Source: Isoptericola sp. BMS4
GTDB taxonomy: Bacteria > Actinomycetota > Actinomycetes > Actinomycetales > Cellulomonadaceae
Assembly (NCBI RefSeq): GCF_011634835.1
Contig: NZ_SIRP01000001.1
Coordinates: 1,026,768 to 1,090,767, forward strand
DNA length: 64,000 bases
Reading direction: 5' to 3'
In this document: one piece after another, positions 46,470 through 54,787 of the stretch
Numbering within the stretch: the stretch's first letter is position 1
How the letters are laid out: every line of letters begins with the position of its first letter
Position numbers and translations under genes: made by a program
The notes under the pieces: generated by a model
What the model was told of the DNA's origin: nothing
The model's database searches: none
Seen by the model: the letters and a program-made list of their open reading frames with translations, nothing else

Positions 46470-47632
46470 AGCGAGATCTCCGGGACGTCGAGGCGGCGGC
46501 CCTCGGCCGACGAGCGCAGGCCCAGCTCGGCGAGCTGGACGCCGCGGGCGGCGGAGAGCAGGTCGAAGCGGTGGGGGCGCTCGGCGACGACGTCGCGCAG
46601 GAACTCCTCCCACTGCAGCTTGAAGCCGTTGTCGAGGTCGCCGTTGGCGGGCACCTCGAGCCACTGGTCGCGGAACGGCTCGGTGACGGGCAGGTCGGGG
46701 TTCCACACCGGCTTGGGGGTGTGGGCGCGCTGCTGCGCCACGCACTTGCGCAGGCCGGCGACGGCGGAGCCGTGCGTGCCGTCCACCTGGAACTCGACGA
46801 GCTCGTCGCGGTAGACGCGCACCGCCCAGGACGAGTTGATCTGTGCGACGACCGGATCGCCGCCCGGGGTCTCGATGCCGAAGATGCCGTACGCGGCGTC
46901 GTCGGCGGTCGCGGCGTACTCGCGGCCCTGCTCGTCCCAGCGGGTGGGGATGTGGGTGGTCGTCTGGGCGTTCACCGTCTTCACGGAGCCGAGGATGCCC
47001 TCGAGGACGTAGTTCCAGTGGCAGAACATGTCCGTCGTCATGCCGCCGCCGTCCTCCTTGCGGTAGTTCCACGACGGGCGCTGCGCGTCCTGGTGGTCGC
47101 CCTCGAACACCCAGTAGCCGAACTCGCCGCGCAGCGACAGGATGCGGCCGAAGAAGCCCTCGTCCACGAGCCGGCGCAGCTTGACCAGGCCCGGCAGGTA
47201 CAGCTTGTCGTGCACGACGCCGGCGGTGACGCCCGTGGACTCGCGGAGGCGGGCGAGCTCGATCGCCTCGTCGAGGGTCTCCGCCGTCGGCTTCTCGGTG
47301 TAGACGTGCTTGCCGGCCTTCATCGCCTTCGTCAGCGTGGCGGGGCGCAGGTTCGTCATCGCGGCGTCGAACACGATGTCGGTGCCCGGGTCGGTGACGA
47401 CACCGTCGAGGTCGGTCGTGTACTCGGCGACGTCGTGCTGCTTGGCCAGCTCGCGCAGCTTCTCCTCGTTGCGGCCCACGAGCACGGGCTCGACCTGCAC
47501 GCGGGTGCCGTCAGGCAGCTCGACGCCGCCGGCCTCGCGGATCGGCAGGATCGAGCGCACGAGGTGCTGGCGGTAGCCCATGCGGCCGGTCACGCCGTTC
47601 ATCGCGATGCGCAGGGTGCGGGATGTCGTCAT
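46466..47632 (-). CDS. Gfo/Idh/MocA family oxidoreductase
   Basis: A 388-residue NAD(P)-dependent dehydrogenase. The Rossmann motif is atypical, IAMNGVTGRMGYRQHL instead of GxGxxG, a variant seen in a sub-branch of this family. The family lysine-proline marker is in HVYTEKPTAETLDEA (near 118), and the substrate domain carries GGGMTTDMFCHWNYVL. It probably oxidises a sugar, inositol-like or sugar-acid hydroxyl to a ketone for the downstream DUF993 protein. ATG at 47632 with GGAG upstream; first gene of the module, preceded by an operator at 47722-47735. Confidence 0.85.
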   Translation of the reverse strand: MTTSRTLRIAMNGVTGRMGYRQHLVRSILPIREAGGVELPDGTRVQVEPVLVGRNEEKLRELAKQHDVAEYTTDLDGVVTDPGTDIVFDAAMTNLRPATLTKAMKAGKHVYTEKPTAETLDEAIELARLRESTGVTAGVVHDKLYLPGLVKLRRLVDEGFFGRILSLRGEFGYWVFEGDHQDAQRPSWNYRKEDGGGMTTDMFCHWNYVLEGILGSVKTVNAQTTTHIPTRWDEQGREYAATADDAAYGIFGIETPGGDPVVAQINSSWAVRVYRDELVEFQVDGTHGSAVAGLRKCVAQQRAHTPKPVWNPDLPVTEPFRDQWLEVPANGDLDNGFKLQWEEFLRDVVAERPHRFDLLSAARGVQLAELGLRSSAEGRRLDVPEISL

Positions 47633-47713
47633 GTGTCGCTCCGTCGCGTCGGCCCGGCGTCGGCCGGGGATGTGCGGTCACGCCCGGGCTCGGGGGAGCG
47701 GGCGGCTGCGGCC

Positions 47714-47735
47714 AGCATAGCGGCAAGCGCTTACC
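47714..47735 (-). promoter_or_regulatory. Promoter/operator of the Gfo/Idh - DUF993 - TIM module
   Basis: On the minus strand GGTAAGCGCTTGCC (47735-47722), a palindrome with one mismatched pair centred on GCGC, is of LacI-operator type. It is followed by TATGCT (47719-47714), a good -10. The operator would cover the spacer/-35 region. Which of the window's regulators binds is unclear. Confidence 0.55.
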
Positions 47736-47777
47736 GAACGCCACCGGCGGTCCCTCTTGACCGTCTTCGGCCAATCC

Positions 47778-47795
47778 TGTTTCCTATAGGAAACA
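47778..47795 (+). promoter_or_regulatory. Perfect 18-bp palindrome before the sugar-acid operon
   Basis: TGTTTCCTATAGGAAACA is a perfect palindrome, 26 bases before the TTG start at 47821 and containing a TATA-like core. It is the only such site in the divergent gap and is the best candidate operator for the GntR/FCD regulator at the far end of the operon (52882-53589). A half-site GTTTCCT also occurs at 53649-53655 near that regulator's start. Confidence 0.6.
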
Positions 47796-47820
47796 CGATT
47801 CGACGATCGACGGAGATCCC

Positions 47821-48750
47821 TTGCCCACCGCGGACACCTGGCCCGTCGCGGCCAACATGCTGTCGTTCGGCGCCACGGCTGCCGACGGCACCCCCAACCT
47901 CGAGGCGCCCGCCACGTCCTGGCGCGACCAGCTCCGGCAGGTCGCCGACCTCGGGTTCACCGAGGTCGACCCCACCGACGCCTGGCTGTCGGTCGGGGAG
48001 ATGAGCGACGCCCGCTTCGCCGAGCTGCGGGAGGTGCTCGGCGAGGTGGGTCTCAGCGTCCCGTCCGTCTCGACGACGCGGCGCAGCCTCGTGGACGCCG
48101 ACCGGGGCGCGGACTACCTGCGCTTCGCGCACGCGATCGTCGACCGGGCGCCGGCCCTGGGAGCCCAGGTCGTGAGCGTCGGCTTCATGCAGGCGCTCAC
48201 GCCCGCCCAGGAGCGGGCGCTGTGGTTCTGGCTCGCCGAGGGTCATCACGACGACCTGGACGACGCGGGGACCCGGGACCTCGCCGTGCGGCGGGTGCGC
48301 GAGCTCGCCGACCACGCCGCGCAGGTCGGCGTCCAGGTCAGCCTCGAGATGTACGAGGACACCTACATCGGCACCCCGGACCTCGCCGTGCGGTTCCTCG
48401 AGGACGTCGGGCGCGACAACGTCGGCCTCAACCCCGACCTCGGCAACCTCGTGCGCCTGCACCGGCCGATCGAGGACATCCCGACGATGTTCGAGAAGGT
48501 CCTGCCGCACACCAACTTCTGGCACATCAAGAACTACACGCGCGACCACGACCCGGCCACGGGCGCCTACGTCACCCACCCGACGCCGCTGGTCCAGGGC
48601 GTCGTCAACTACCGCGCCGTGATCCGGCGGGCGCTCGACCTCGGCTTCGAGGGCGTCTTCGTCTGCGAGCACTACGGGTCGGACAGCCTCGGCGTGGCCG
48701 CCCTCAACCGCGACTACATCCGCGGCGTGCTGCGCTCCGCCGGCCGCTGA
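47821..48750 (+). CDS. Xylose-isomerase-like TIM-barrel protein, candidate 3-keto-acid decarboxylase or isomerase
   Basis: A 309-residue sugar phosphate isomerase/epimerase-family barrel. Metal-site residues are visible in VSLEMYEDTYIGTP (Glu), VGLNPDLGNLVRLHRP (Asp), FWHIKNYTRDHDP (His) and GFEGVFVCEHYG (Glu). The start is TTG at 47821 with GGAG upstream. It leads an operon with a dihydroxyacetone-kinase-like kinase, RpiB-like and TIM-like isomerases and a 3-hydroxyacid-type dehydrogenase. In the described D-apionate pathway a protein of this fold (OiaC) decarboxylates 3-oxo-isoapionate to erythrulose. By analogy this protein may decarboxylate the product of the dehydrogenase at 51865. That is inference; simple isomerase or epimerase activity is the alternative. 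Confidence 0.75.
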   Translation: MPTADTWPVAANMLSFGATAADGTPNLEAPATSWRDQLRQVADLGFTEVDPTDAWLSVGEMSDARFAELREVLGEVGLSVPSVSTTRRSLVDADRGADYLRFAHAIVDRAPALGAQVVSVGFMQALTPAQERALWFWLAEGHHDDLDDAGTRDLAVRRVRELADHAAQVGVQVSLEMYEDTYIGTPDLAVRFLEDVGRDNVGLNPDLGNLVRLHRPIEDIPTMFEKVLPHTNFWHIKNYTRDHDPATGAYVTHPTPLVQGVVNYRAVIRRALDLGFEGVFVCEHYGSDSLGVAALNRDYIRGVLRSAGR

Positions 48751-48805
48751 CCCCATCCGCACGGCGCGCACCGCGCGCCACCGTCCGAGCGAAGGTGCTT
48801 GAGCC

Positions 48806-50548
48806 ATGACCCACGTGCACAACCGACCCGAGGACTTCGCCCGCGAGGCGCTCGACGGCCTCGTCAAGGCCCACGCCGGCACGCTGCGGCGGGTGCCGGG
48901 CGGGGTGGCGCGCGCCGAGGGCACCCGGGCCGGCAAGGTCGCCGTCGTCGTCGGCGGCGGGTCCGGCCACTACCCGGCCTTCGCGGGGCTCGTGGGCGAC
49001 GGCCTGGCCGACGCCGCCGTGTGCGGCGAGGTGTTCGCCTCCCCGTCCACCCGCCAGGTGCTGGACGTGTGCCACGCGGCCGACGCGGGCGCCGGCATCT
49101 GGCTGTCGTTCGGCAACTACGCCGGGGACGTGCTCAACTTCGGCGCCGCCGCGAGCCGGCTGCGCGCGCAGGGCGTGGACGTCACCGTCCGCCTCGTGAC
49201 CGACGACGTCGCCTCCGCCCCCGCCGACCGCGCCGACGAGCGACGCGGTGTCGCCGGGGACCTGGTCGTCTTCAAGATCGCCGGCGCCGCCGCCGAGGCG
49301 GGCGCCGACCTGGCGGAGGTGGACCGCCTGGCGGGGCGCGCGAACGACCGCACCTGCTCCTTCGGGGTCGCCTTCGACGGCTGCACGCTGCCGGGCGCCG
49401 ACGCGCCGCTGTTCAGCCTGCCCGACGGCACGGCGGGCTGGGGGCTGGGCGTCCACGGCGAGCCGGGGATCGGTGAGGAGCCGCTGCCCCCGGCCGCCGG
49501 GCTCGCGGCCGAGCTCGTGGACCGGGTGCTCGCCGAGCGTCCGCAGGACGCCGACGGGCGCGCCGCCGTCCTGCTCAACGGCCTCGGCGCGGTCAAGTAC
49601 GAGGAGCTCTTCGTGCTGTGGGACAGGGTGCACGACCTGCTCGCCGAGCGCGGCGTGACGCTCGTCGCGCCCCTCGTCGGGGAGTACGTGACCAGCCTCG
49701 ACATGGCCGGCTGCTCGCTCACCGTGACCTGGTTGGACGACGAGCTGGAGCGGCTGTGGCTCGCCCCGGCCGCCACCCCCGCGTTCCGGCACGGCGGCTG
49801 GCGAGCGGCCGCGGCGTCGGCCCCGCCGGAGGCGCGCACCGAGCCCGAGCCCCCTCTCACGGCCGCCGCCACGGAGCCCGGCTCCGAGGCCGCCCGGGTC
49901 GTGGCCCGGGCGCTGCACCGGGCGCGGGACGTGCTGCACGCCGCCGAGGACGAGCTCGGCGCGCTCGACGCCGTCGCCGGCGACGGCGACCACGGGCGCG
50001 GCATGTGCCGCGGGGCCGACGCCGCGGTCGAGGCGGCGGACGCGGCGCTCGCCGCGGGCGGCGACGCCCCGTCGGTGCTGCGCCGTGCCGCGGACGCCTG
50101 GGCCGACCGCGCCGGCGGGACCTCGGGGGCCCTGTGGGGCGTGGGGCTGCTGGCGCTGGCCGACCGGCTCCCCGCCGACGCGGCGCTGACCGGCGGGCAC
50201 GTCGTCGACGGTGTCCGGGCCGCGTGCGACGAGGTGTGCGCCGTCGGGGGCGCGCGCGTCGGCGACAAGACCCTCGTCGACGCCCTCGCCCCCGCCGTCG
50301 AGGCGCTCGACCGGGCGCACCGGGCGGGTGAGCCGCCGACGGACGCCTGGCGCGCCGCGGTCCGGGCCGCCCGCGAGGGCGCGGCCCGCACCCGGGAGAC
50401 CACGGCGCGCCGCGGACGTTCGCGCGTGCTGGGGGACAAGAGCCTCGGGGTCGCCGACCCGGGGGCGACGTCGCTCGCGCTCCTCCTCGCGGAGGTCGGG
50501 GCGGAGCTCGGCGCCGGCACGGACGACGCGGAGGTGGAGGCACGATGA
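48806..50548 (+). CDS. DhaK-DhaL fused ketose kinase (dihydroxyacetone/erythrulose kinase type)
   Basis: A 580-residue ATP-dependent kinase with both domains in one chain. DhaK (about 1-330) has [10 protein letters not shown] for the substrate site and GVHGEPG, the region of the histidine that binds the ketone covalently. DhaL (about 365-575) has [10 protein letters not shown], which holds Mg-nucleotide, and [12 protein letters not shown]-dependent fused kinases of this kind phosphorylate dihydroxyacetone, and close homologues (LerK, DerK) phosphorylate L- or D-erythrulose. The RpiB-like and TIM-like isomerases downstream are the signature partners of erythrulose phosphate metabolism, so an erythrulose is the likely substrate. 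The ATG at 48806 has GAAGG upstream; the stop overlaps the next start (ATGA at 50545). Confidence 0.85.
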   Translation: MTHVHNRPEDFAREALDGLVKAHAGTLRRVPGGVARAEGTRAGKVAVVVGGGSGHYPAFAGLVGDGLADAAVCGEVFASPSTRQVLDVCHAADAGAGIWLSFGNYAGDVLNFGAAASRLRAQGVDVTVRLVTDDVASAPADRADERRGVAGDLVVFKIAGAAAEAGADLAEVDRLAGRANDRTCSFGVAFDGCTLPGADAPLFSLPDGTAGWGLGVHGEPGIGEEPLPPAAGLAAELVDRVLAERPQDADGRAAVLLNGLGAVKYEELFVLWDRVHDLLAERGVTLVAPLVGEYVTSLDMAGCSLTVTWLDDELERLWLAPAATPAFRHGGWRAAAASAPPEARTEPEPPLTAAATEPGSEAARVVARALHRARDVLHAAEDELGALDAVAGDGDHGRGMCRGADAAVEAADAALAAGGDAPSVLRRAADAWADRAGGTSGALWGVGLLALADRLPADAALTGGHVVDGVRAACDEVCAVGGARVGDKTLVDALAPAVEALDRAHRAGEPPTDAWRAAVRAAREGAARTRETTARRGRSRVLGDKSLGVADPGATSLALLLAEVGAELGAGTDDAEVEAR

Positions 50549-51063
50549 CGAGCACGAAGACACCGGACGCGCTGCGGGTCGTGGTCGGCTCGGACGACGC
50601 CGGGCTCGACTACAAGGAGGTCCTCCGGGCGGACCTCGAGGCGGACGACCGGGTCGCGTCGGTGACCGACGTCGGCGTGGGCCGCGACGAGCACACCCCC
50701 TACCCGTACGTCGGGGCGGCCGCCGCGCGGCTCGTGGCGGCCGGCGAGGCCGACCGGGCCCTGCTCGTGTGCGGGACGGGGCTCGGCGTGGCCATCTCCG
50801 CCAACAAGGTGCCCGGCGTGCGCGCCGTCACCGCCCACGACTCGTTCTCCGTCGAGCGCGCGGTGCTGTCGAACGACGCCCAGGTCCTCTGCTTCGGCCA
50901 GCGCGTCGTCGGTATCGAGCTCGCCCGGCGCCTGCTGCGCGAGTGGCTCGGCTACCGCTTCGACCCGGCGTCGGCGTCCGCGCCCAAGGTCGCGGCGATC
51001 GGCGAGGTCGAGGCGAGCGCCGGGACCGGAGAGACGCCCGAGGCCGCCGGGTCCTGCGGATGA
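50545..51063 (+). CDS. RpiB-family isomerase (tetrose/pentose phosphate)
   Basis: A 172-residue RpiB/LacAB-type isomerase: [20 protein letters not shown] at the N-terminus, the active-site cysteine in [22 protein letters not shown] and [27 protein letters not shown]. The dipeptide SD-DAG/D-S-F differs from ribose-5-phosphate RpiB (usually D-HAG and CHD/E-Y) and resembles the branch acting on D-erythrulose 4-phosphate / D-erythrose 4-phosphate (EryI/DerI). Coupled at both ends by ATGA overlaps to the kinase and to the TIM-like gene. Predicted to yield erythrose 4-phosphate for the pentose phosphate pathway. An Ala/Glu-rich C-terminal tail of about 20 residues is unusual. Confidence 0.82.
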   Translation: MTSTKTPDALRVVVGSDDAGLDYKEVLRADLEADDRVASVTDVGVGRDEHTPYPYVGAAAARLVAAGEADRALLVCGTGLGVAISANKVPGVRAVTAHDSFSVERAVLSNDAQVLCFGQRVVGIELARRLLREWLGYRFDPASASAPKVAAIGEVEASAGTGETPEAAGSCG

Positions 51064-51815
51064 CCCGCCGGCCGCTCGTCGCCGTCTCCCTGAAGGCGTA
51101 CCTCGGCGCCGCCGAGACCGAGCGCTGGCTCGCCCGCGTGCGGGACGCGGCGCCGGGGGAGGACGTCGAGCTCGCCGTCCTGCCGGCGTTCCCCCTGCTG
51201 CCCGCGGCCGCGCGGCTCCTGACGGGCACGTCCGTGGCGTGGGGCGCGCAGGACGTCGCGCCCGGGGCGCACGGCGCCCAGACCGGCGAGGTCACCGCCG
51301 CGCTGCTCGCCGAGCTCGGGTGCACCCTGGCCGTGGTGGGGCACGCCGAGCGGCGCTCGGCGTTCGGCGAGGACGACGCCGTCGTGCGCGCCAAGGTCGC
51401 CCGCCTCGCCGAGGCGGGCGTCACCCCGCTGCTGTGCGTCGGGGAGCGCGAGCAGGTCTCGGCCCACCAGGCCGCGCTCGCGGCGACCGCGCAGCTCGAG
51501 AGCGCGCTGCGGGGGAGCGGGGCGTCGAGCGTCGTCGTCGGGTACGAGCCCGTGTGGGCCATCGGCGCACCGCGGCCCGCCGGGGCCGAGCACGTCGTGA
51601 CCGTGGCGCGGGCCCTGCGCGGGTGGCTCGACGCCCGCGGCATCGACGGTCGCGTGCTCTACGGCGGGGCGGCCGGCCCCGGTACCCTCACGGCCCTCGC
51701 CGGCGGCGTGGACGGCGTGTTCCTCGGCCGGTTCGCCCACGACGTCGACACCCTGCGCGAGGTGCTCGACGAGGCCGCGCCCGCACGGCCCCCCGGCGCG
51801 GCCGCCGGGCCGTGA
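51060..51815 (+). CDS. Triosephosphate-isomerase-like protein (LerI/EryH type)
   Basis: A 251-residue TIM homologue with the catalytic lysine in VSLKAYLG, histidine in [14 protein letters not shown] and glutamate in [13 protein letters not shown]; the phosphate-binding YGGAAGPG and [12 protein letters not shown] are present. VGHAERR instead of the glycolytic VGHSERR, the SLKAY instead of NWKMN start and the operon context point to the branch that interconverts L-erythrulose 1-phosphate and D-erythrulose 4-phosphate rather than glycolytic TpiA. ATG at 51060 overlaps the RpiB-like stop. A true second triosephosphate isomerase cannot be excluded from sequence. Confidence 0.82.
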   Translation: MTRRPLVAVSLKAYLGAAETERWLARVRDAAPGEDVELAVLPAFPLLPAAARLLTGTSVAWGAQDVAPGAHGAQTGEVTAALLAELGCTLAVVGHAERRSAFGEDDAVVRAKVARLAEAGVTPLLCVGEREQVSAHQAALAATAQLESALRGSGASSVVVGYEPVWAIGAPRPAGAEHVVTVARALRGWLDARGIDGRVLYGGAAGPGTLTALAGGVDGVFLGRFAHDVDTLREVLDEAAPARPPGAAAGP

Positions 51816-51864
51816 CCGACGCCCGCCCAGGCCCACCCCCAGCATCACCAGAGAGGACACCACG

Positions 51865-52824
51865 ATGGTCACCAGCATCCGCAGCGTCGCCGTGATCGGC
51901 GCCGGCTACATGGGAGGAGGCATCGCGCAGTCCCTCGCGCTCGCCGGCCTGCCCGTCACGATCGCCGACGTCTCCGCCGAGGCGACCGAGGCCGCCCACG
52001 AGCGGCTCCTCGCCGAGGCCCAGGAGTTCGAGGACGCCGGCCTGTACGACGCCGGCGCGACCGCGACGATCCGCGCGAACCTGCGCACCGCCGCGTCGAT
52101 CGAGGACGCCGTCGCCGACGCCGACCTCGTCGAGGAGGTCGTGTTCGAGTCGGTCGAGGTCAAGCACGACGTCCTCGCCCGTATCTCCGCCGCGGCCCGC
52201 CCCGACGCGATCATCGGCTCGAACACGTCGACCATCCCGGCCCGCGTCCTCGCGACGGCCGTGACGCACCCCGAGCGCTTCCTCACGGTGCACTTCTCCA
52301 ACCCGGCGCCCTTCATCCCGGGCGTCGAGCTCGTCCTCGGCGAGCGGACCGACGAGGCCGTCGTCCCCGTCGTCAAGGAGCTCCTGGCGAAGGCGGGCCG
52401 CGAGGCCGCCATCGTGGCCGACGTCCCCGGCTTCGTGCTCAACCGGCTGCAGTACGTGCTGCTCAAGGAGGCCATGTCGATCGCCGAGGAGGGCATCGCC
52501 TCGCCCGAGGACATCGACACCGTGGTCCGCACGACGTTCGGCTTCCGCCTCGGGTTCTTCGGCCCGTTCGCCATCGCGGACCAGGCCGGCCTCGACGTGT
52601 ACGCCGGCGGGTTCCGCACCTTCGAGGAGGCCTTCGGCGAGCGGCTGAGCACGCCCGCCCTCATCGCCGACGCCGTGGCGGGCGACCGTCGCGGCGTGAA
52701 GAACGGCAAGGGGCTGCTGAAGGACTACACGCCCGAGCAGGTCAAGGCGCTCGTCGCGCACCGCAACAAGGCGTACAGCGAGATGGGGCGCCTCGTCCGC
52801 TCGCTCGGCCCCGCCCCGGCCTGA
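51865..52824 (+). CDS. 3-hydroxyacyl-CoA-dehydrogenase-fold dehydrogenase, probably a sugar-acid 3-dehydrogenase
   Basis: A 319-residue NAD-dependent dehydrogenase: VIGAGYMGGGIAQSLALAGLPVTIAD nucleotide fold, VEEVVFESVEVKHDVLARI, SNTSTIPARVLAT, and the catalytic His-Glu pair in VHFSNPAPFIPGVELVLGERT. The C-terminal domain carries GFVLNRLQYVLLKEAMSIAEEG and FGFRLGFFGPF. There is no CoA-metabolism neighbour. The closest functional analogues are the hydroxyacid members such as L-gulonate 3-dehydrogenase, which oxidise C3 of an aldonate to a beta-keto acid prone to decarboxylation. In this operon that would feed the TIM-barrel protein at 47821. ATG at 51865 with AGAGAGGA upstream, 49 bases after the TIM-like gene. 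Substrate is inferred only. Confidence 0.8.
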   Translation: MVTSIRSVAVIGAGYMGGGIAQSLALAGLPVTIADVSAEATEAAHERLLAEAQEFEDAGLYDAGATATIRANLRTAASIEDAVADADLVEEVVFESVEVKHDVLARISAAARPDAIIGSNTSTIPARVLATAVTHPERFLTVHFSNPAPFIPGVELVLGERTDEAVVPVVKELLAKAGREAAIVADVPGFVLNRLQYVLLKEAMSIAEEGIASPEDIDTVVRTTFGFRLGFFGPFAIADQAGLDVYAGGFRTFEEAFGERLSTPALIADAVAGDRRGVKNGKGLLKDYTPEQVKALVAHRNKAYSEMGRLVRSLGPAPA

Positions 52825-52843
52825 CGCCCCGGGCACGCTCCGC

Positions 52844-52862
52844 CGCCCGGGCACCCCGGGCG
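52844..52862. terminator. Hairpin between convergent dehydrogenase and GntR genes
   Basis: CGCCCGGG (52844-52851) pairs with CCCGGGCG (52855-52862) around CAC, in the 57-base gap between the two stop codons. No U-run. Likely a bidirectional terminator. Confidence 0.5.
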
Positions 52863-52881
52863 CGGGCCGTCCGGGCGGTGG

Positions 52882-53589
52882 CTACGCGTCCTGGGGCGAC
52901 GACGGGGCGTCGTGCTCCGCCAGCGACCGCGAGCGCACGCCCTCGATGTGCCGGCGCATGAGCTCCTCCGCGCGCGCCGGCACCCCGGAACGCATGGCCT
53001 CCAGGACCGCCCGGTGCTCGCGGACGGCCACCTCCTTGTCGGTCACGCCCGTCCCGGAGAACTGGCGGAAGCGCTGCGCCAGCCCGCCGAGCGCCGCGAA
53101 GGCGGCCTGCAGGTACGTGTTGTCCGCGGCCTCGGCCACGAGGGCGTGGAACCGCTCGTCGGCCTCCCAGTAGGCGCGGAACTCCGGGTACGTGGGCCCG
53201 TTGGGGGCCGCCTCCAGCGCCGCCACGGCCTGCTCCAGCGCCGCGAGGAACTCGTCGTCGCCGCGCGTGCAGGCGAAGTACGCCGTCGCGGGTTCGACGG
53301 CGAGCCGCGCGTCCATGAGGTCCGCCAGCTCCTTCGGCGTCGGCGCGGGGGTGACGAAGTACCCGCGCAGCGCCACCCGCCGCACCATGCCGGTCGACTC
53401 CAGGCGGGCGAGCGCCTCGCGCACGGGTGTGGGGGAGACGTCGAGCTCGCGCGCGATGCCGTCGATGTTGAGGCTGCTCCCGGCCGACAGGGTGCCGTCC
53501 ATGAGCCGCGAGAGCAGCTCGTCGAACACGTGGTCGGCGAGCACCTGCCGTCGGAGGGGGGCGGCGGGCGGAGCGCTGGTCCTGGGCAC
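52882..53589 (-). CDS. GntR-family regulator with FCD sensor domain
   Basis: A 235-residue FadR/GntR regulator. Winged HTH at about 14-75 (VLADHVFDELLSRLMDGTLSAGSSLNIDGIARELDVSPTPVREALARLESTGMV), then an all-helical FCD effector domain at about 85-220 with metal/acid-binding residues (DMARLAVE-type DARLAVEPATA, DERFHALV, REHRAVLEAM, RRHIEGV). FCD regulators usually sense organic or sugar acids, which suits control of the convergent sugar-acid operon at 47821-52824. GTG at 53589 is the start; ribosome site weak. Candidate operator TGTTTCCTATAGGAAACA lies at 47778. Confidence 0.88.
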   Translation of the reverse strand: MPRTSAPPAAPLRRQVLADHVFDELLSRLMDGTLSAGSSLNIDGIARELDVSPTPVREALARLESTGMVRRVALRGYFVTPAPTPKELADLMDARLAVEPATAYFACTRGDDEFLAALEQAVAALEAAPNGPTYPEFRAYWEADERFHALVAEAADNTYLQAAFAALGGLAQRFRQFSGTGVTDKEVAVREHRAVLEAMRSGVPARAEELMRRHIEGVRSRSLAEHDAPSSPQDA

Positions 53590-53743
53590 GCGCCGATTCT
53601 ATCGGCGCGCGGGTCCGGCGCCCCGGGGGAGCCGTGCACCGGAAGGCGGTTTCCTGGCGCCGGTACGCTGGTGCCCGACGGGCGTGTCCGGAGCGCCGGT
53701 CTCGGGCGGGTTCCGGCCGCCCAGGAACTTGGAGGTGGAGGAC

Positions 53744-54757
53744 GTGGCCCGACCGCGGCTGCAGGACGTCGCCGACCGCGCGGGGGTCTCGCTGGCCACC
53801 GCGTCCCGCGTGCTCAACGGGTCGTCCCGGCAACCCGGGCCCGAGCTCGTGGACCGCGTGCGCAGCGCTGCCGCCGAGCTGGGCTACGTGGTCAACGCCC
53901 AGGCGCAGGCGCTCGCCCGGTCCCGCAGCGGGCTGCTGGGGCTGGTCGTGCACGACATCTCCGACCCGTACTTCTCCTCGATCGCCGCGGGTGCGCAGGC
54001 CGCGGCCCGCGAGCACGGCAGCCTGGTGCTCCTGGCGTCGACCGGGCGCGACCCCGAGGTGGAGCGGGAGGCCGTCGCGGCCTTCGCCGCCCACCGGGTC
54101 GACGCCCTCGTGGTCGCCGGCACCCGGTGGACGCCCGAGGACGACGAGGCGCTCGCGGGCGCGCTGAGCACCTACGAGGCGGCCGGCGGCCGGTCGGTCA
54201 TCGTCGGCCAGCCGGTCGGCGACGGACGGGTGGTGCGGCCGCCGAACTCGACGGGCTCACGGGCCCTGGCCGAGGCCCTGCTCGACCAGGGGTGGCGACG
54301 GTTCGCCGTCGTCGGCGGGTCGGGCCTCGTCGTGACCTCGCGCGAGCGCACCGACGCCTTCGTCGAGGCCGTGCGCGCGGGGGGCGGGGAGGTCGTCGAC
54401 GTCGTCGACACGGAGTTCTCCCGCGACGGCGGCCACGCGGCCGGTGAGGAGGTCGCGGCCCTCGCGAGGGCGCACACCGACCCGCCGCTGTGCGTGTTCG
54501 CGGTCGCCGACGTCATCGCCATCGGGCTCATCGCCCGGCTGCGTGAGCTGGGCCTCGACGTGCCCCGCGACGTGCGTGTCGCCGGGTTCGACGACATCCC
54601 GACCCTGCGTGACCACGTCCCCGCGCTGACCACCGTGCGCATCCCGCTGGAGGAGATGGGCCGGCTCGCGGTCAGCGCGGCGGTGGCCGAGGAGGCGCCC
54701 GACGTGGTCGAGGTCGGCTACGACGTCGTGCTGCGGGAGAGCACCGCCGACGCCTGA
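53744..54757 (+). CDS. LacI-family transcriptional regulator
   Basis: A 337-residue LacI/GalR repressor with HTH RPRLQDVADRAGVSLATASRVLNGS, hinge LGYVVNAQAQALARSRSG and sensor LLGLVVHDISDPYFSSIAAGAQAA ... TTVRIPLEEMGRLAVSAAV. I choose GTG at 53744, directly behind GGAGGTGGAG. It is divergent from the GntR gene and convergent with the glycosyltransferase, so its targets are not clear from position; the sulfatase genes or the sugar-acid operon are nearest. No paired operator could be identified in the 154-base upstream gap. Confidence 0.87.
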   Translation: MARPRLQDVADRAGVSLATASRVLNGSSRQPGPELVDRVRSAAAELGYVVNAQAQALARSRSGLLGLVVHDISDPYFSSIAAGAQAAAREHGSLVLLASTGRDPEVEREAVAAFAAHRVDALVVAGTRWTPEDDEALAGALSTYEAAGGRSVIVGQPVGDGRVVRPPNSTGSRALAEALLDQGWRRFAVVGGSGLVVTSRERTDAFVEAVRAGGGEVVDVVDTEFSRDGGHAAGEEVAALARAHTDPPLCVFAVADVIAIGLIARLRELGLDVPRDVRVAGFDDIPTLRDHVPALTTVRIPLEEMGRLAVSAAVAEEAPDVVEVGYDVVLRESTADA

Positions 54758-54787
54758 CGACCACGACGAGGGCGAGCGCGACCGCGG

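Noticed and set aside
51060-51815. Glycolytic triosephosphate isomerase (tpiA)
   Set aside because: It is embedded in an erythrulose-type operon, has VGHAERR and SLKAY variants, and is not near gap or pgk; the LerI/EryH role fits better, though not proven.
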